Assembly: GCA_003489145.1 (NCBI GenBank)
Contig: DNJI01000104.1
Coordinates: forward strand, 1-10,195
DNA: 10,195 nt
Reading direction: 5' to 3'
Source of the DNA: Gammaproteobacteria bacterium
GTDB taxonomy: Bacteria > Pseudomonadota > Gammaproteobacteria > PS1 > Pseudothioglobaceae
Shown: positions 1 through 6,735 of the stretch, piece after piece
Position numbering within the stretch: the first letter of the stretch is position 1
Layout of the letters: every line of letters starts with the position of its first letter
The notes under the pieces: model-generated
What the model saw: the letters and a program-made list of their open reading frames with translations, nothing else
Told to the model about the DNA's origin: nothing
Databases searched by the model: none
Made by a program: the position numbers and the translations under genes

Positions 1-30
1 TGTTCTTTCATTTAATGTACTCTTTGTGAT

Positions 31-36
31 TAAAAT
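31..36 (+). promoter_or_regulatory. Possible -10 box upstream of algC
   Basis: TAAAAT lies 30 bases before the algC start. A weak -35-like TTCATT sits at 7-12, with an 18-base spacer. The 66 bases before algC are very AT-rich and show no other structure. No Shine-Dalgarno sequence is visible before the ATG at 67. The assignment rests on a partial consensus match only, because AT-rich DNA yields such boxes by chance. Confidence 0.25.
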
Positions 37-66
37 AAACCATTTATTTGAATTCATTTTATCACT

Positions 67-1440
67 ATGCCTATTTCACAATCTATTTTTAAAGCTTACG
101 ATATTCGTGGCATTGTTGAGCAAGAGCTCACTCCTGAAGCAGTCAAACTAATCGGTCTTGCCATTGGTAGTGAATCCATCGCCAAAGGCGAGCGAGGTAT
201 TGTGGTTGGGCGCGATGGACGCCTCAGTGGATTAACGCTAATGGATGCGCTAAAATCTGGCCTAAAAGCAAGTGGTTGTCATATTGTTGATATTGGCATG
301 GTACCTACCCCACTGGTATATTACGGCACGTATACCAAAGCCGCCACCTCAGGGGTGATGATTACCGGCTCACACAACCCACCTGAATACAATGGTTTTA
401 AAATTATGATTGCCGGCGAAACTCTTTCAGGTGATCGTATCCAAGAACTCTATCAACGTATTGTTAATAATGATTTTAATACGGGTCATGGTACTTCAAC
501 CAAAGTTGATATCGAACAAGATTATATTGATCGTATCAAATCAGACATCAAACTCGACAAACCACTCAACATTGTTGTGGATGCAGGTAATGGTGTTGCT
601 GGCAATATTGCGCCTAAACTTTTTGAACAACTCGGTGCCAAAGTCACTAAGCTATTTTGTTTAGTTGATGGTACCTTCCCTAACCATCATCCTGATCCTT
701 CAAAATTGCATAATCTTGAAGATATTATCAAAGAAGTAATAGATACCGGTGCAGACATGGGTTTTGCCTTTGATGGTGATGGCGACCGACTCGGCCTCAT
801 TGACAATAAAGGTAATGTTATTTGGGCAGACCGCCAAATGATTCTGTACTCAAGAGACATTCTTGAACGCAATAAAGGCGCCAAAATTGTATTTGATGTG
901 AAGTGCTCTTCTTTACTACCAAAAGACATTGCTGAACATGGCGGTGATCCAATTATGTCGCGTACAGGTCACAGTTTTATCAAAGCCAAACTTAAAGAAA
1001 CCGGTGCTGCACTCGGTGGTGAAATGAGCGGCCATATTTTCTTTAAAGAACGTTGGTATGGCTTTGACGATGCACTTTACACCGGTGCAAGATTATTAGA
1101 AATTATGTCAAAAACCGACAAAACTTGCGCAGAAGTTTTTGCCGATTTACCTGATAGCATCAACACGCCTGAGATTAATATTCATTTTGATGAGCAAGGC
1201 GATCAATTTAAAGCCATGGATAAATTGGCTGAAAACGTCAATTTTGAAGGGGCTAACATTATCACCATTGATGGTGTACGAGTAGATTATCCTAACGGCT
1301 GGGGTCTGGTTCGCCCTTCTAATACTACACCATGCTTAGTATTACGATTTGAGGCAGACAATCAAAAAACTCTAGAAGAAATTCAAATAAAATTCAGAAC
1401 TTGGCTAGGAAATAACGATATTTCTACCAAAGACTTCTGA
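67..1440 (+). CDS. algC: Phosphomannomutase/phosphoglucomutase
   Basis: This cytoplasmic alpha-D-phosphohexomutase interconverts hexose 6-phosphates and 1-phosphates (mannose and/or glucose) through a phosphoserine, supplying GDP-mannose or glucose-1-P for exopolysaccharide and LPS. All four family signatures are present in order: the phosphoserine loop TGSHNPP at about 100-106 (Ser102), the Mg2+ loop DGDGDR at 236-241, the sugar-binding GEMSGH at 318-323, and the phosphate-binding RPSNTTP at 416-422. The N-terminal FKAYDIRG and the length of 457 residues match the Pseudomonas AlgC type. The ATG at 67 puts FKAYDIRG at the expected distance from the start, although no Shine-Dalgarno precedes it. 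The gene looks intact and monocistronic, and ends at a convergent terminator. Sequence alone cannot decide between AlgC-like dual specificity and a pure ManB. Confidence 0.95.
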   Translation: MPISQSIFKAYDIRGIVEQELTPEAVKLIGLAIGSESIAKGERGIVVGRDGRLSGLTLMDALKSGLKASGCHIVDIGMVPTPLVYYGTYTKAATSGVMITGSHNPPEYNGFKIMIAGETLSGDRIQELYQRIVNNDFNTGHGTSTKVDIEQDYIDRIKSDIKLDKPLNIVVDAGNGVAGNIAPKLFEQLGAKVTKLFCLVDGTFPNHHPDPSKLHNLEDIIKEVIDTGADMGFAFDGDGDRLGLIDNKGNVIWADRQMILYSRDILERNKGAKIVFDVKCSSLLPKDIAEHGGDPIMSRTGHSFIKAKLKETGAALGGEMSGHIFFKERWYGFDDALYTGARLLEIMSKTDKTCAEVFADLPDSINTPEINIHFDEQGDQFKAMDKLAENVNFEGANIITIDGVRVDYPNGWGLVRPSNTTPCLVLRFEADNQKTLEEIQIKFRTWLGNNDISTKDF

Positions 1441-1509
1441 TTTACAAAATTTCTGAAATTTTTTACCTTTGCAACAGGCCTTGCCCTTGTGCCCATTTAC
1501 TGGGTGCAT
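1405..1509 (-). CDS. Possible 34-residue Cys/Lys-rich micro-protein
   Basis: On the minus strand an ATG at 1509-1507 opens 34 codons ending in TAG at 1407-1405. The N-terminal part carries GKACCKGKKFQKFCK, with Cys12, Cys13 and Cys22. This resembles the GKKYKKCC end of the SEC-C zinc-binding motif, but the usual CxC pair is CC here. An AAGGA lies 11 bases upstream of the ATG (plus-strand tcctt at 1521-1525). A start-stop ATGTAATG precedes it, so a ribosome initiating at the better-spaced ATG would meet TAA at once and could restart. The last 11 residues overlap the 3' end of algC in antisense, and the Cys/Lys part is wholly intergenic. No promoter is obvious, and the two-way terminator lies just upstream. 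It may be a real micro-protein, a remnant, or chance. Confidence 0.3.
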   Translation of the reverse strand: MHPVNGHKGKACCKGKKFQKFCKSEVFGRNIVIS

Positions 1510-1539
1510 TACATCGAATATCCTTATAAAAATAGAAAA

Positions 1540-1572
1540 AATAGGGTGTTTTCAACCTAAAAACGCCTTATT
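1540..1572. terminator. Bidirectional intrinsic terminator between algC and the rluA-like gene
   Basis: Arms AATAGGGTGTTTT (1540-1552) and AAAACGCCTTATT (1560-1572) form a 13-pair stem, with two G-U pairs in the plus-strand RNA and a 7-base loop. A T-rich tract (tattctttttt) follows on the plus strand. The A-rich stretch aaaatagaaaa before the stem gives a U-rich tract on the minus strand. It therefore serves both convergent genes: algC from the left and the hpf-mgtE-rluA operon from the right. Confidence 0.85.
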
Positions 1573-1598
1573 TATTCTTTTTTACAGCGAGATTTGGT

Positions 1599-2486
1599 TT
1601 ATTCGTAAAATTTGCTAAATTTTGAAGTAATATCATATTCTTTATCTTTGTAAACAAATAACAGATTGTTTGCATGAAGCATTAATCTTTTTGCACCAAT
1701 CAACTCAATCCTCTTTTCATCTGACAATATCTTTCTTAAATATTCATCAGCTATCTGATCATCAACACCATAGATTGGATCACCTAAGATTGTATGCCCG
1801 ATCGAATCTAAATGCACTCTTATTTGATGCTGTCTGCCAGTAATGGGTATGGCTTCAACCAAGGTTGTGTCATCTTGTTTGTTAAACTTCAGTGGCTTAA
1901 TGTGGGTTGTTGACGCTTTTCCAGATTCGTTATCACACGTCATTTTGATATTGATACTGCCTGTTGATTTTGATATCGGCGCATCAATTGTAATATTATC
2001 TTGCAAATGGCCTTTTACCAAGGCTAAATATGACTTTTCGTATTGTCTATTTTCAAACATGGTTTTTAAGATTCTGCTTGCATGCTTGTTTTTAGCGACT
2101 AATACTAAGCCTGATGTTTCAGCATCAATACGGTGTGCTAAATCTGCTTGTTCACCAAAATGATGCCTAATTTCATCCAGTAAACAATATTCAGTAGTTT
2201 TTCGTGTTGGATGGACCATTACCCCTGACGGCTTATCAAATACAGCAAAATCTTGCACTTCAAACATAGGTTTTAAGCCTCTTGTGTGGCCTTCAAATAC
2301 AGCTACTTGTATATATTCACCTTTTAAGATTTGTCCATTTTTAAGGATGTTTCCTTGGTCATCAAACACTCTATTTTTAGACAAAAGTTTTTGTGATACA
2401 GGCGATGATAATTTAGCCTCGTCCAATAAAAATTGTTGGACTTTTTTGCCTTTAACAGTGTTGTATTTTTTAAATAAAAACGGCAT
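1599..2486 (-). CDS. RluA-family RNA pseudouridine synthase
   Basis: This enzyme isomerises specific uridines to pseudouridine in rRNA or tRNA. The 295 residues include an S4-like N-terminal region (about 10-65) and then the RluA catalytic core. Visible motifs are KPSG at 85-88, HRIDAETSG at 118-126 with catalytic Asp121, GRQHQIRVHLD at 217-227, GDPIYG at 235-240, and RLMLHA at 267-272. The start is 28 bases after the mgtE stop, with no good Shine-Dalgarno, so translation may depend on coupling or read-through within the hpf-mgtE operon. The target uridine cannot be assigned: the protein does not read as typical RluC or RluD. From memory its closest texture (LLDEIRHHFG, HRID.ETSGL, GDPIYGV, RLMLHAN) is that of Campylobacterota homologues, which would imply horizontal transfer. 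That origin is an inference. The family assignment is firm. Confidence 0.9.
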   Translation of the reverse strand: MPFLFKKYNTVKGKKVQQFLLDEAKLSSPVSQKLLSKNRVFDDQGNILKNGQILKGEYIQVAVFEGHTRGLKPMFEVQDFAVFDKPSGVMVHPTRKTTEYCLLDEIRHHFGEQADLAHRIDAETSGLVLVAKNKHASRILKTMFENRQYEKSYLALVKGHLQDNITIDAPISKSTGSINIKMTCDNESGKASTTHIKPLKFNKQDDTTLVEAIPITGRQHQIRVHLDSIGHTILGDPIYGVDDQIADEYLRKILSDEKRIELIGAKRLMLHANNLLFVYKDKEYDITSKFSKFYE

Positions 2487-2513
2487 ATTTATACCAATTC
2501 AAAGGGCGAATTT

Positions 2514-3866
2514 TTAGATGACCAGTGAAGCCAAACCCAAGAAAGCCACAAAACCAATGACATCAGTAATCGTGGTAAGAATGACACCACCTGCAAGGGC
2601 TGGATCGATTTTGAACTTGATGAGTAGTGAGGGTAAGTATGCGCCAGAAAAAGCAGCAAAAATTAAATTAACAATAACAGCCAAAGCAATCACAAGACTG
2701 AGCATCACATCTTCAAACCAGAAGTAAGTCGCTAGTGCAATAACAACCGACCACACAATACCATTTAAAAAACCAATGGCTACTTCTTTGTTCATTAGTA
2801 CTTTAAGGTTGGAGGCGGTTATCCTACCGGTGGCAATACCGCGCGTAACCAAAATTAAGGTTTGGGTACCGGCAATACCGCCCATAGAGGCGACCACTGG
2901 CATCAAAATAGCTAAGGCGATTTTCTCTTGCAATGTCGCTTCAAATAATCCGATAAAAAATACCGCGATAAAGACGGTAATTAAATTAACACCAAGCCAA
3001 ATACTGCGACGCTTAGAGCTTTGCATCACAGGTGCAAATACATCTTCTTCTTCGTCCAAACCCGCCATTGACATCACCGAGTGTTCTGCTTCATCACGAA
3101 TCACGTCAACCACATCGTCAATAGTAATACGACCAATGAGTTGATTGTTTTCATCAATTACCGGTGCTGAAATCAAATTACGCTGCTCAAACAAATGCGC
3201 CACTTCTTTTTCAGGCATGTCTGCAGGGATAGGCTTAAGCATCTTGTTAATCAGTGGATTAATATTTTGCTCTGCTTCATTGGTTAGCAAAGTAGAAATA
3301 TGAATCGAGCCTAAATATTTATAAGAACGATCAACCACAAACACCTTGTCAGTATCATTTGGCATTTCTTTTAATAAGCGCAAATAACGAATCACAGTAC
3401 GCACATTTACATCATCACGCACTGTAATGATATCGATATTCATAAGCCCACCTGCTGAATCTTCAGGATAAGATAAAACGTGCTTTAAATGGTCTCGATG
3501 CTTGTGGTCTAATGTTAGAAGTAGATTGTGTAATGCTGATTCTGGTAGCTCTGGCACAATATCTGCCAAATCATCCATGTCTAGGCCTTCGGTGGCTTTT
3601 ACAATAGAATCAACATCCATTTCATTGAGAAGTTGAGACTGAACATCTTCACTAAGATCTTTAAGAATATCACCTTGTGTGCCTGGATCAATATTAACCC
3701 AAAGCTTAGTTCTGTCTTTGGGTGAGACACCTTCTAATAGGCGAGCAATTTCAGCCGAATGTAAGTTGGCAAGTTGAGCGGTGGCTTCTTCATACAAAGA
3801 AGCCTCCAGAGACGTCATTAGTTTCTGGAGGCAAACTTCGAAAGAAGTGTTTTCAACTTCTGACAT
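2514..3866 (-). CDS. mgtE: Magnesium transporter MgtE
   Basis: This inner-membrane Mg2+ channel/transporter is gated by cytosolic Mg2+. Its 450 residues follow the family order. A helical superfamily-N domain spans about 15-130, and tandem CBS domains span about 135-260 (SAPVIDENNQLIGRITIDDV is in the second). An acidic plug-helix region follows at about 255-285. About five membrane helices fill 288-450, including LGVNLITVFIAVFFIGLF and the final VIGFVAFLGLASLVI. The pore segment PVVASMGGIAGTQT is at 323-336, and TITD places Asp435 at the position of the pore Mg2+ ligand in the last helix. Where several characterised MgtE proteins have GGN, this one has GGI. The ATG at 3866 has AAGGAA 10 bases upstream. 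The gene lies 54 bases after hpf and 27 bases before the rluA-like gene, so it is probably cotranscribed with both. Confidence 0.95.
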   Translation of the reverse strand: MSEVENTSFEVCLQKLMTSLEASLYEEATAQLANLHSAEIARLLEGVSPKDRTKLWVNIDPGTQGDILKDLSEDVQSQLLNEMDVDSIVKATEGLDMDDLADIVPELPESALHNLLLTLDHKHRDHLKHVLSYPEDSAGGLMNIDIITVRDDVNVRTVIRYLRLLKEMPNDTDKVFVVDRSYKYLGSIHISTLLTNEAEQNINPLINKMLKPIPADMPEKEVAHLFEQRNLISAPVIDENNQLIGRITIDDVVDVIRDEAEHSVMSMAGLDEEEDVFAPVMQSSKRRSIWLGVNLITVFIAVFFIGLFEATLQEKIALAILMPVVASMGGIAGTQTLILVTRGIATGRITASNLKVLMNKEVAIGFLNGIVWSVVIALATYFWFEDVMLSLVIALAVIVNLIFAAFSGAYLPSLLIKFKIDPALAGGVILTTITDVIGFVAFLGLASLVI

Positions 3867-3889
3867 TGAATTAATGTTCCTTTTTTTTA

Positions 3890-3911
3890 AACCCAGGGCT
3901 TACCCTAGGTT
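3890..3911 (-). other. GC-rich hairpin in the mgtE leader
   Basis: Arms AACCTAGGG and CCCTGGGTT (read on the minus strand) make a nine-position stem with one mismatch and a 4-base loop. It lies between the hpf stop and the mgtE Shine-Dalgarno. Only TTT and then a run of A follow it, so it is a poor intrinsic terminator. It could stabilise or process the hpf mRNA end, or influence mgtE initiation. The role is not determined. Confidence 0.5.
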
Positions 3912-3920
3912 AGTCAACCC

Positions 3921-4217
3921 TTAGTTTTTTCTATGGTCGTTTAATTTTTCTTTGTGCTTTTTAATTTGTGAATCTAGTTTATTAACCATCTGGTCAATAG
4001 AAACGTATAAATTATCACTTTCAGCTTTAGCGAATAAATCTGCTCCACTGATATGAATAGTTGCCTCGGCTTTTTGCACATCCTTTTCAACTCCCAAGAC
4101 CATATTAATGTTGATCAAGTGATCGAAGTGATGTTTAATTTTAGATAATTTTTCAATAGAATGTTGCTTGATTGCCTCGGTGATATCGAGATGATGACCA
4201 GAAATACTTAATTGCAT
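3921..4217 (-). CDS. hpf: Ribosome hibernation promoting factor (short HPF/YfiA family)
   Basis: This small basic factor binds the 30S decoding centre and holds ribosomes in an inactive state (70S, or 100S dimers in cells with RMF) during slow growth. The 98 residues match short-form HPF and lack the long-form dimerisation tail. The sequence shows the beta-alpha-beta-beta-beta-alpha pattern: MQLSISGHHLDITEAIKQH is strand then helix, ININMVLGVEK and KAEATIHISG are central strands, and DNLYVSIDQMVNKLDSQIKKHK is the final helix with the family's typical Asp and Lys positions. The ATG at 4217 has a strong AAGGAG 5 bases upstream. It is the first gene of a probable hpf-mgtE-rluA operon. In many gammaproteobacteria hpf follows rpoN. 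Here it does not, and its neighbour is a divergent orphan gene. Confidence 0.93.
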   Translation of the reverse strand: MQLSISGHHLDITEAIKQHSIEKLSKIKHHFDHLININMVLGVEKDVQKAEATIHISGADLFAKAESDNLYVSIDQMVNKLDSQIKKHKEKLNDHRKN

Positions 4218-4378
4218 AAACGCTCCTTATCAGATTAAAAAATATTCAACTTAATTGTGACATAAACTTGAATGGATTGTAAGGTATTTGTCACCATTCA
4301 CGGTAAATAATAAACACCACAAAGCTCTATTTGAGGTTATAATTACTCTTTTACTTATTCTATATTTAGGAGATAAAC
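4218..4378. promoter_or_regulatory. Divergent promoter region between hpf and the 67-residue orphan
   Basis: These 161 AT-rich bases separate two divergent genes. Rightward, a perfect TATAAT is at 4338-4343. Its -35 region (around 4315-4320) is poor, and there is no extended -10 TG. The orphan's Shine-Dalgarno AGGAG is at 4368-4372. Leftward, no convincing sigma70 pair was found for hpf, only weak boxes. A 7-base inverted repeat, TGAATGG (4269-4275) and CCATTCA (4294-4300), lies mid-region and might be an operator. Confidence 0.5.
4338..4343 (+). promoter_or_regulatory. -10 box for the 67-residue orphan gene
   Basis: An exact TATAAT lies 35 bases before the ATG at 4379, so the leader RNA would be about 25-30 bases and would include the AGGAG. 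No matching -35 hexamer is seen at 16-18 bases upstream, so the promoter may need an activator or may be weak. Confidence 0.5.
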
Positions 4379-4582
4379 ATGGACGCAGTTAGTCAAGAAT
4401 CCAATGAATTAAGCGCAAAAAGAATCGCACTACAAAATACTTTTAAAGCTCATACAGATGAAAATGGTTTTTCATATGAAGAGTGGGTTAATCCACCAGC
4501 AGGTTCTTTCTATGAAGGCTACAAAAAAGAGTTAGCTGAAATCGATATCCAAATGGCACCGCCTTTACAATACCAATCATAA
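4379..4582 (+). CDS. Small acidic protein of unknown function (67 residues)
   Basis: I do not recognise this family well enough to name it. The evidence that it is a real gene is strong: AGGAG 6 bases before the ATG, an exact TATAAT upstream, and a strong intrinsic terminator about 20 bases after the stop. The protein is soluble and acidic, has no cysteine, and has no signal peptide or membrane segment. Residues about 5-25 (NELSAKRIALQNTFKAH) look helical and possibly coiled-coil. A turn-rich aromatic segment, YEEWVNPPAGSFYEGY, follows at about 33-48, then a second amphipathic helix KKELAEIDIQ, and a proline-containing tail MAPPLQYQS. Two helices joined by a conserved-looking aromatic/proline linker suggest a small binding or dimerising protein. 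It lies directly before argD, which might hint at a link with arginine synthesis, but the intervening terminator argues for independent transcription. Confidence 0.85.
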   Translation: MDAVSQESNELSAKRIALQNTFKAHTDENGFSYEEWVNPPAGSFYEGYKKELAEIDIQMAPPLQYQS

Positions 4583-4600
4583 TCAGAATTCTGATTGGTA
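4571..4600 (+). repeat. Nested inverted repeats over the orphan stop codon
   Basis: TACCAATCA (4571-4579) is the exact reverse complement of TGATTGGTA (4592-4600). Inside it, ATCAGAATTCTGAT (4582-4595) is a perfect 14-base palindrome. The two hairpins share bases, so only one can form at a time. They cover the stop codon at 4580-4582 and end two bases before the terminator stem. They could be a 3'-end stabiliser or an alternative-structure switch. Confidence 0.6.
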
Positions 4601-4602
4601 AT

Positions 4603-4626
4603 AAAAGCCCCGTTTGGGGCTTTTTT
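4603..4626 (+). terminator. Intrinsic terminator after the 67-residue orphan gene
   Basis: AAAAGCCCC (4603-4611) and GGGGCTTTT (4616-4624) form a perfect 9-pair stem with a GTTT loop, and the T-run (six T) continues to 4626. It is a textbook rho-independent terminator for the orphan gene. It ends only 37 bases before the argD start codon. Confidence 0.93.
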
Positions 4627-4663
4627 GTTTAGTGGCCAATTTAAAAACACACTAAAAAAAATT

Positions 4664-5821
4664 ATGTCTTATTTAATGTCAAATTATGCACCCCTTGAAG
4701 TTACCTTTGTTAAAGGTGAAGGCTGTTACCTGACAGATACTAAGGGTGATCAATACTTAGATGCTTTATCAGGTGTCGGCGTGGTTGGGTTGGGTCATTG
4801 CCACAAAGACATTACAGCTGCTATCCAAATACAGGCTAGTACACTACTACACACCAGTAACTGGTATCACATTCAACACCAAGAAACCTTGGCCAAAAAA
4901 TTATGCCAATTGGCCAGTATGGATACCGCTTTTTTTGGTAACTCTGGTGCTGAGGCTAATGAGGCCGCTATCAAGATTGCCCGTTTGCATGGGCGGGCTA
5001 ATAATATTGATAACCCCGTTATCCTAACAGCTAACCAAAGTTTTCACGGTCGCACCATGGCGACCCTATCAGCTACTGGTAATGAAAAAGTACAAAACGG
5101 CTTTTCGCCTTTAGTTAGTGAGTTTATCCACGTTGACTTTAACGATATTGACGCCATTACCGCACATGTAGATAATGCCAATATTGTGGCGATTATGTTG
5201 GAACCTATTCAAGGTGAAAGTGGCGTGATTATTCCAGCTGATGATTACCTTAATCAAGTACAAGACATTTGCCAAGCTAATGACTGGCTGCTAATACTTG
5301 ATGAAGTGCAAACAGGCATCGGCCGTACTGGTAAGTTATTTGCTCACGAGTATAACAACATCACCCCTGATATTTTAACCCTAGCCAAAGGCCTGGGTAA
5401 TGGCGTGCCAATTGGTGCTTGCCTGGCTAAAGGCAAGGCGGCCACCTTATTTCAGCCCGGTTCACATGGCTCTACCTTTGGTGGCAACCCTCTAGTTTGT
5501 CAAACAGCGCTGACAGTGCTTGAGGTTATTGAAAAAAACGACATTCTTTACAATGCCGTACAAATGGGTGAATATTTAGTATCTGGCTTTAAATCAAAGC
5601 TAATGAATTCAGACAAGGTGGTAGAAATACGTAGCAAAGGCTTAATGCTAGCCATTGAACTTAACCAAGATTGTTCAAGCTTATTAAAAGCAGCCCTTGA
5701 TAAAAAACTACTACTCAATATAACCGGGCAATCAATTCGTTTGTTGCCACCATTAATTATTAACAAAGCCGAGGCTGATAGCATTATCAACACGGTCTGT
5801 GAGCTAATCGATACCGTATAA
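4664..5821 (+). CDS. argD: Acetylornithine aminotransferase
   Basis: This PLP-dependent class III aminotransferase converts N-acetylglutamate 5-semialdehyde and glutamate to N-acetylornithine and 2-oxoglutarate in arginine synthesis. ArgD enzymes often also act in the DAP branch of lysine synthesis. From the ATG at 4664 it has 385 residues, typical of ArgD. Visible features are the phosphate-binding GNSGAEANE at 92-100, FHGR at 127-130, LDEVQTGIGRTG with PLP-binding Asp213, and the Schiff-base Lys242 in TLAKGLGNG. The start is chosen because MSYLMSNYAPLEVTFVKGEG matches the usual ArgD N-terminus. An in-frame TTG at 4595 would run through the terminator, and the ATG at 4676 is a possible alternative. 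No Shine-Dalgarno is visible. argF follows 14 bases downstream, which supports ArgD over other class III aminotransferases. No ARG-box was seen upstream. Confidence 0.92.
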   Translation: MSYLMSNYAPLEVTFVKGEGCYLTDTKGDQYLDALSGVGVVGLGHCHKDITAAIQIQASTLLHTSNWYHIQHQETLAKKLCQLASMDTAFFGNSGAEANEAAIKIARLHGRANNIDNPVILTANQSFHGRTMATLSATGNEKVQNGFSPLVSEFIHVDFNDIDAITAHVDNANIVAIMLEPIQGESGVIIPADDYLNQVQDICQANDWLLILDEVQTGIGRTGKLFAHEYNNITPDILTLAKGLGNGVPIGACLAKGKAATLFQPGSHGSTFGGNPLVCQTALTVLEVIEKNDILYNAVQMGEYLVSGFKSKLMNSDKVVEIRSKGLMLAIELNQDCSSLLKAALDKKLLLNITGQSIRLLPPLIINKAEADSIINTVCELIDTV

Positions 5822-5835
5822 ACGGAGATATCAAC

Positions 5836-6735
5836 ATGACAAAACACTTTATCAATCTAGACGACTTATCTAATGATGATTTACAACAAATCATTGATCA
5901 AGCCATAGCATTAAAAAAACAGCATAAGGCTGGTGAGATTTCTAATACCTTAAAAAATAAAACCTTAGCCATGATTTTTGATAAATCATCTACTCGTACT
6001 CGAGTTTCATTTGAAACAGGTATGACACAACTCGGTGGCCATGCTTTATTTTTATCAGACAAAGATATTCAGCTAGGTCGTGGTGAGCCCATTACTGACA
6101 GTGCGGTTGTTATTAGCTCAATGGTTGATTGTATTATGCTGCGCGTTTCATCGCACGCAGACATTAATACATTTGCTGATTACTCATCGGTGCCTATTAT
6201 TAACGCCCTATCAGATGAGTCACACCCATGTCAATTACTGGCTGACATGATGACTTATCAGGAGCATAATGGCTCGATCAAAGGCAAAACAGTAGCCTGG
6301 ATTGGTGATGGTAACAACATGTGTCACACTTATATGCAAGCAGCTAAAGCTTTTGGCTTTACGCTTAATATTGCCACACCTAAAGGTTATGAACCAGATC
6401 AAAGTTTTGTTGATCAGTACACTGATTACATCAACTTATGCAAAGATGCTAATAGCGCTTGTAACGATGTAGATTTAGTGGTGACTGATGTTTGGGCTAG
6501 CATGGGACAAGAAGCTGAACAGAAAAAACGCGAATTAGACTTTGAAGATTTTCAAGTCGATAAAAATTTAATGTCTCAAGCTAAATCAGATGCGGTATTT
6601 ATGCACTGCTTACCCGCACATCGTGGTGAAGAAGTGAGTGCCGATGTGATTGATGGCAAACAAAGCTTAGTATGGGGCGAGGCTGAAAATCGCCTACACG
6701 CACAAAAAGCATTGTTGTTGTACTTATTAGGCTAA
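5836..6735 (+). CDS. argF: Ornithine carbamoyltransferase
   Basis: This enzyme condenses carbamoyl phosphate with ornithine to give citrulline in cytosolic arginine synthesis, and normally acts as a trimer. The 299 residues are the usual anabolic length. The carbamoyl-phosphate loop SSTRTR is at 51-56, HPCQ at 130-133, the ornithine loop DVWASMG at 218-224, and HCLP at 257-260, with RHA-type spacing to the C-terminal helix. GGAG lies 8 bases before the ATG and 2 bases after the argD stop, so argD and argF form one transcript. The TAA at 6733-6735 overlaps the queH stop on the other strand by four bases, and no hairpin terminator is visible. The AlgC-like codon texture suggests a native gene. 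SMG, and its position next to argD, exclude aspartate carbamoyltransferase. Confidence 0.96.
   Translation: MTKHFINLDDLSNDDLQQIIDQAIALKKQHKAGEISNTLKNKTLAMIFDKSSTRTRVSFETGMTQLGGHALFLSDKDIQLGRGEPITDSAVVISSMVDCIMLRVSSHADINTFADYSSVPIINALSDESHPCQLLADMMTYQEHNGSIKGKTVAWIGDGNNMCHTYMQAAKAFGFTLNIATPKGYEPDQSFVDQYTDYINLCKDANSACNDVDLVVTDVWASMGQEAEQKKRELDFEDFQVDKNLMSQAKSDAVFMHCLPAHRGEEVSADVIDGKQSLVWGEAENRLHAQKALLLYLLG

Noticed and set aside
1441..1560. The algC frame stays open for 39 codons past its TGA and encodes a hydrophobic stretch (FFTFATGLALVPIYWVHYI).
   Set aside because: AlgC homologues end near this stop. There is no start codon with a ribosome-binding site in that frame, and it runs into the terminator stem. 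Chance is the simplest reading.
4595..4663. N-terminal extension of argD to an in-frame TTG at 4595.
   Set aside because: It would begin inside the palindrome and translate through the strong terminator, and the added 23 residues do not match ArgD proteins.
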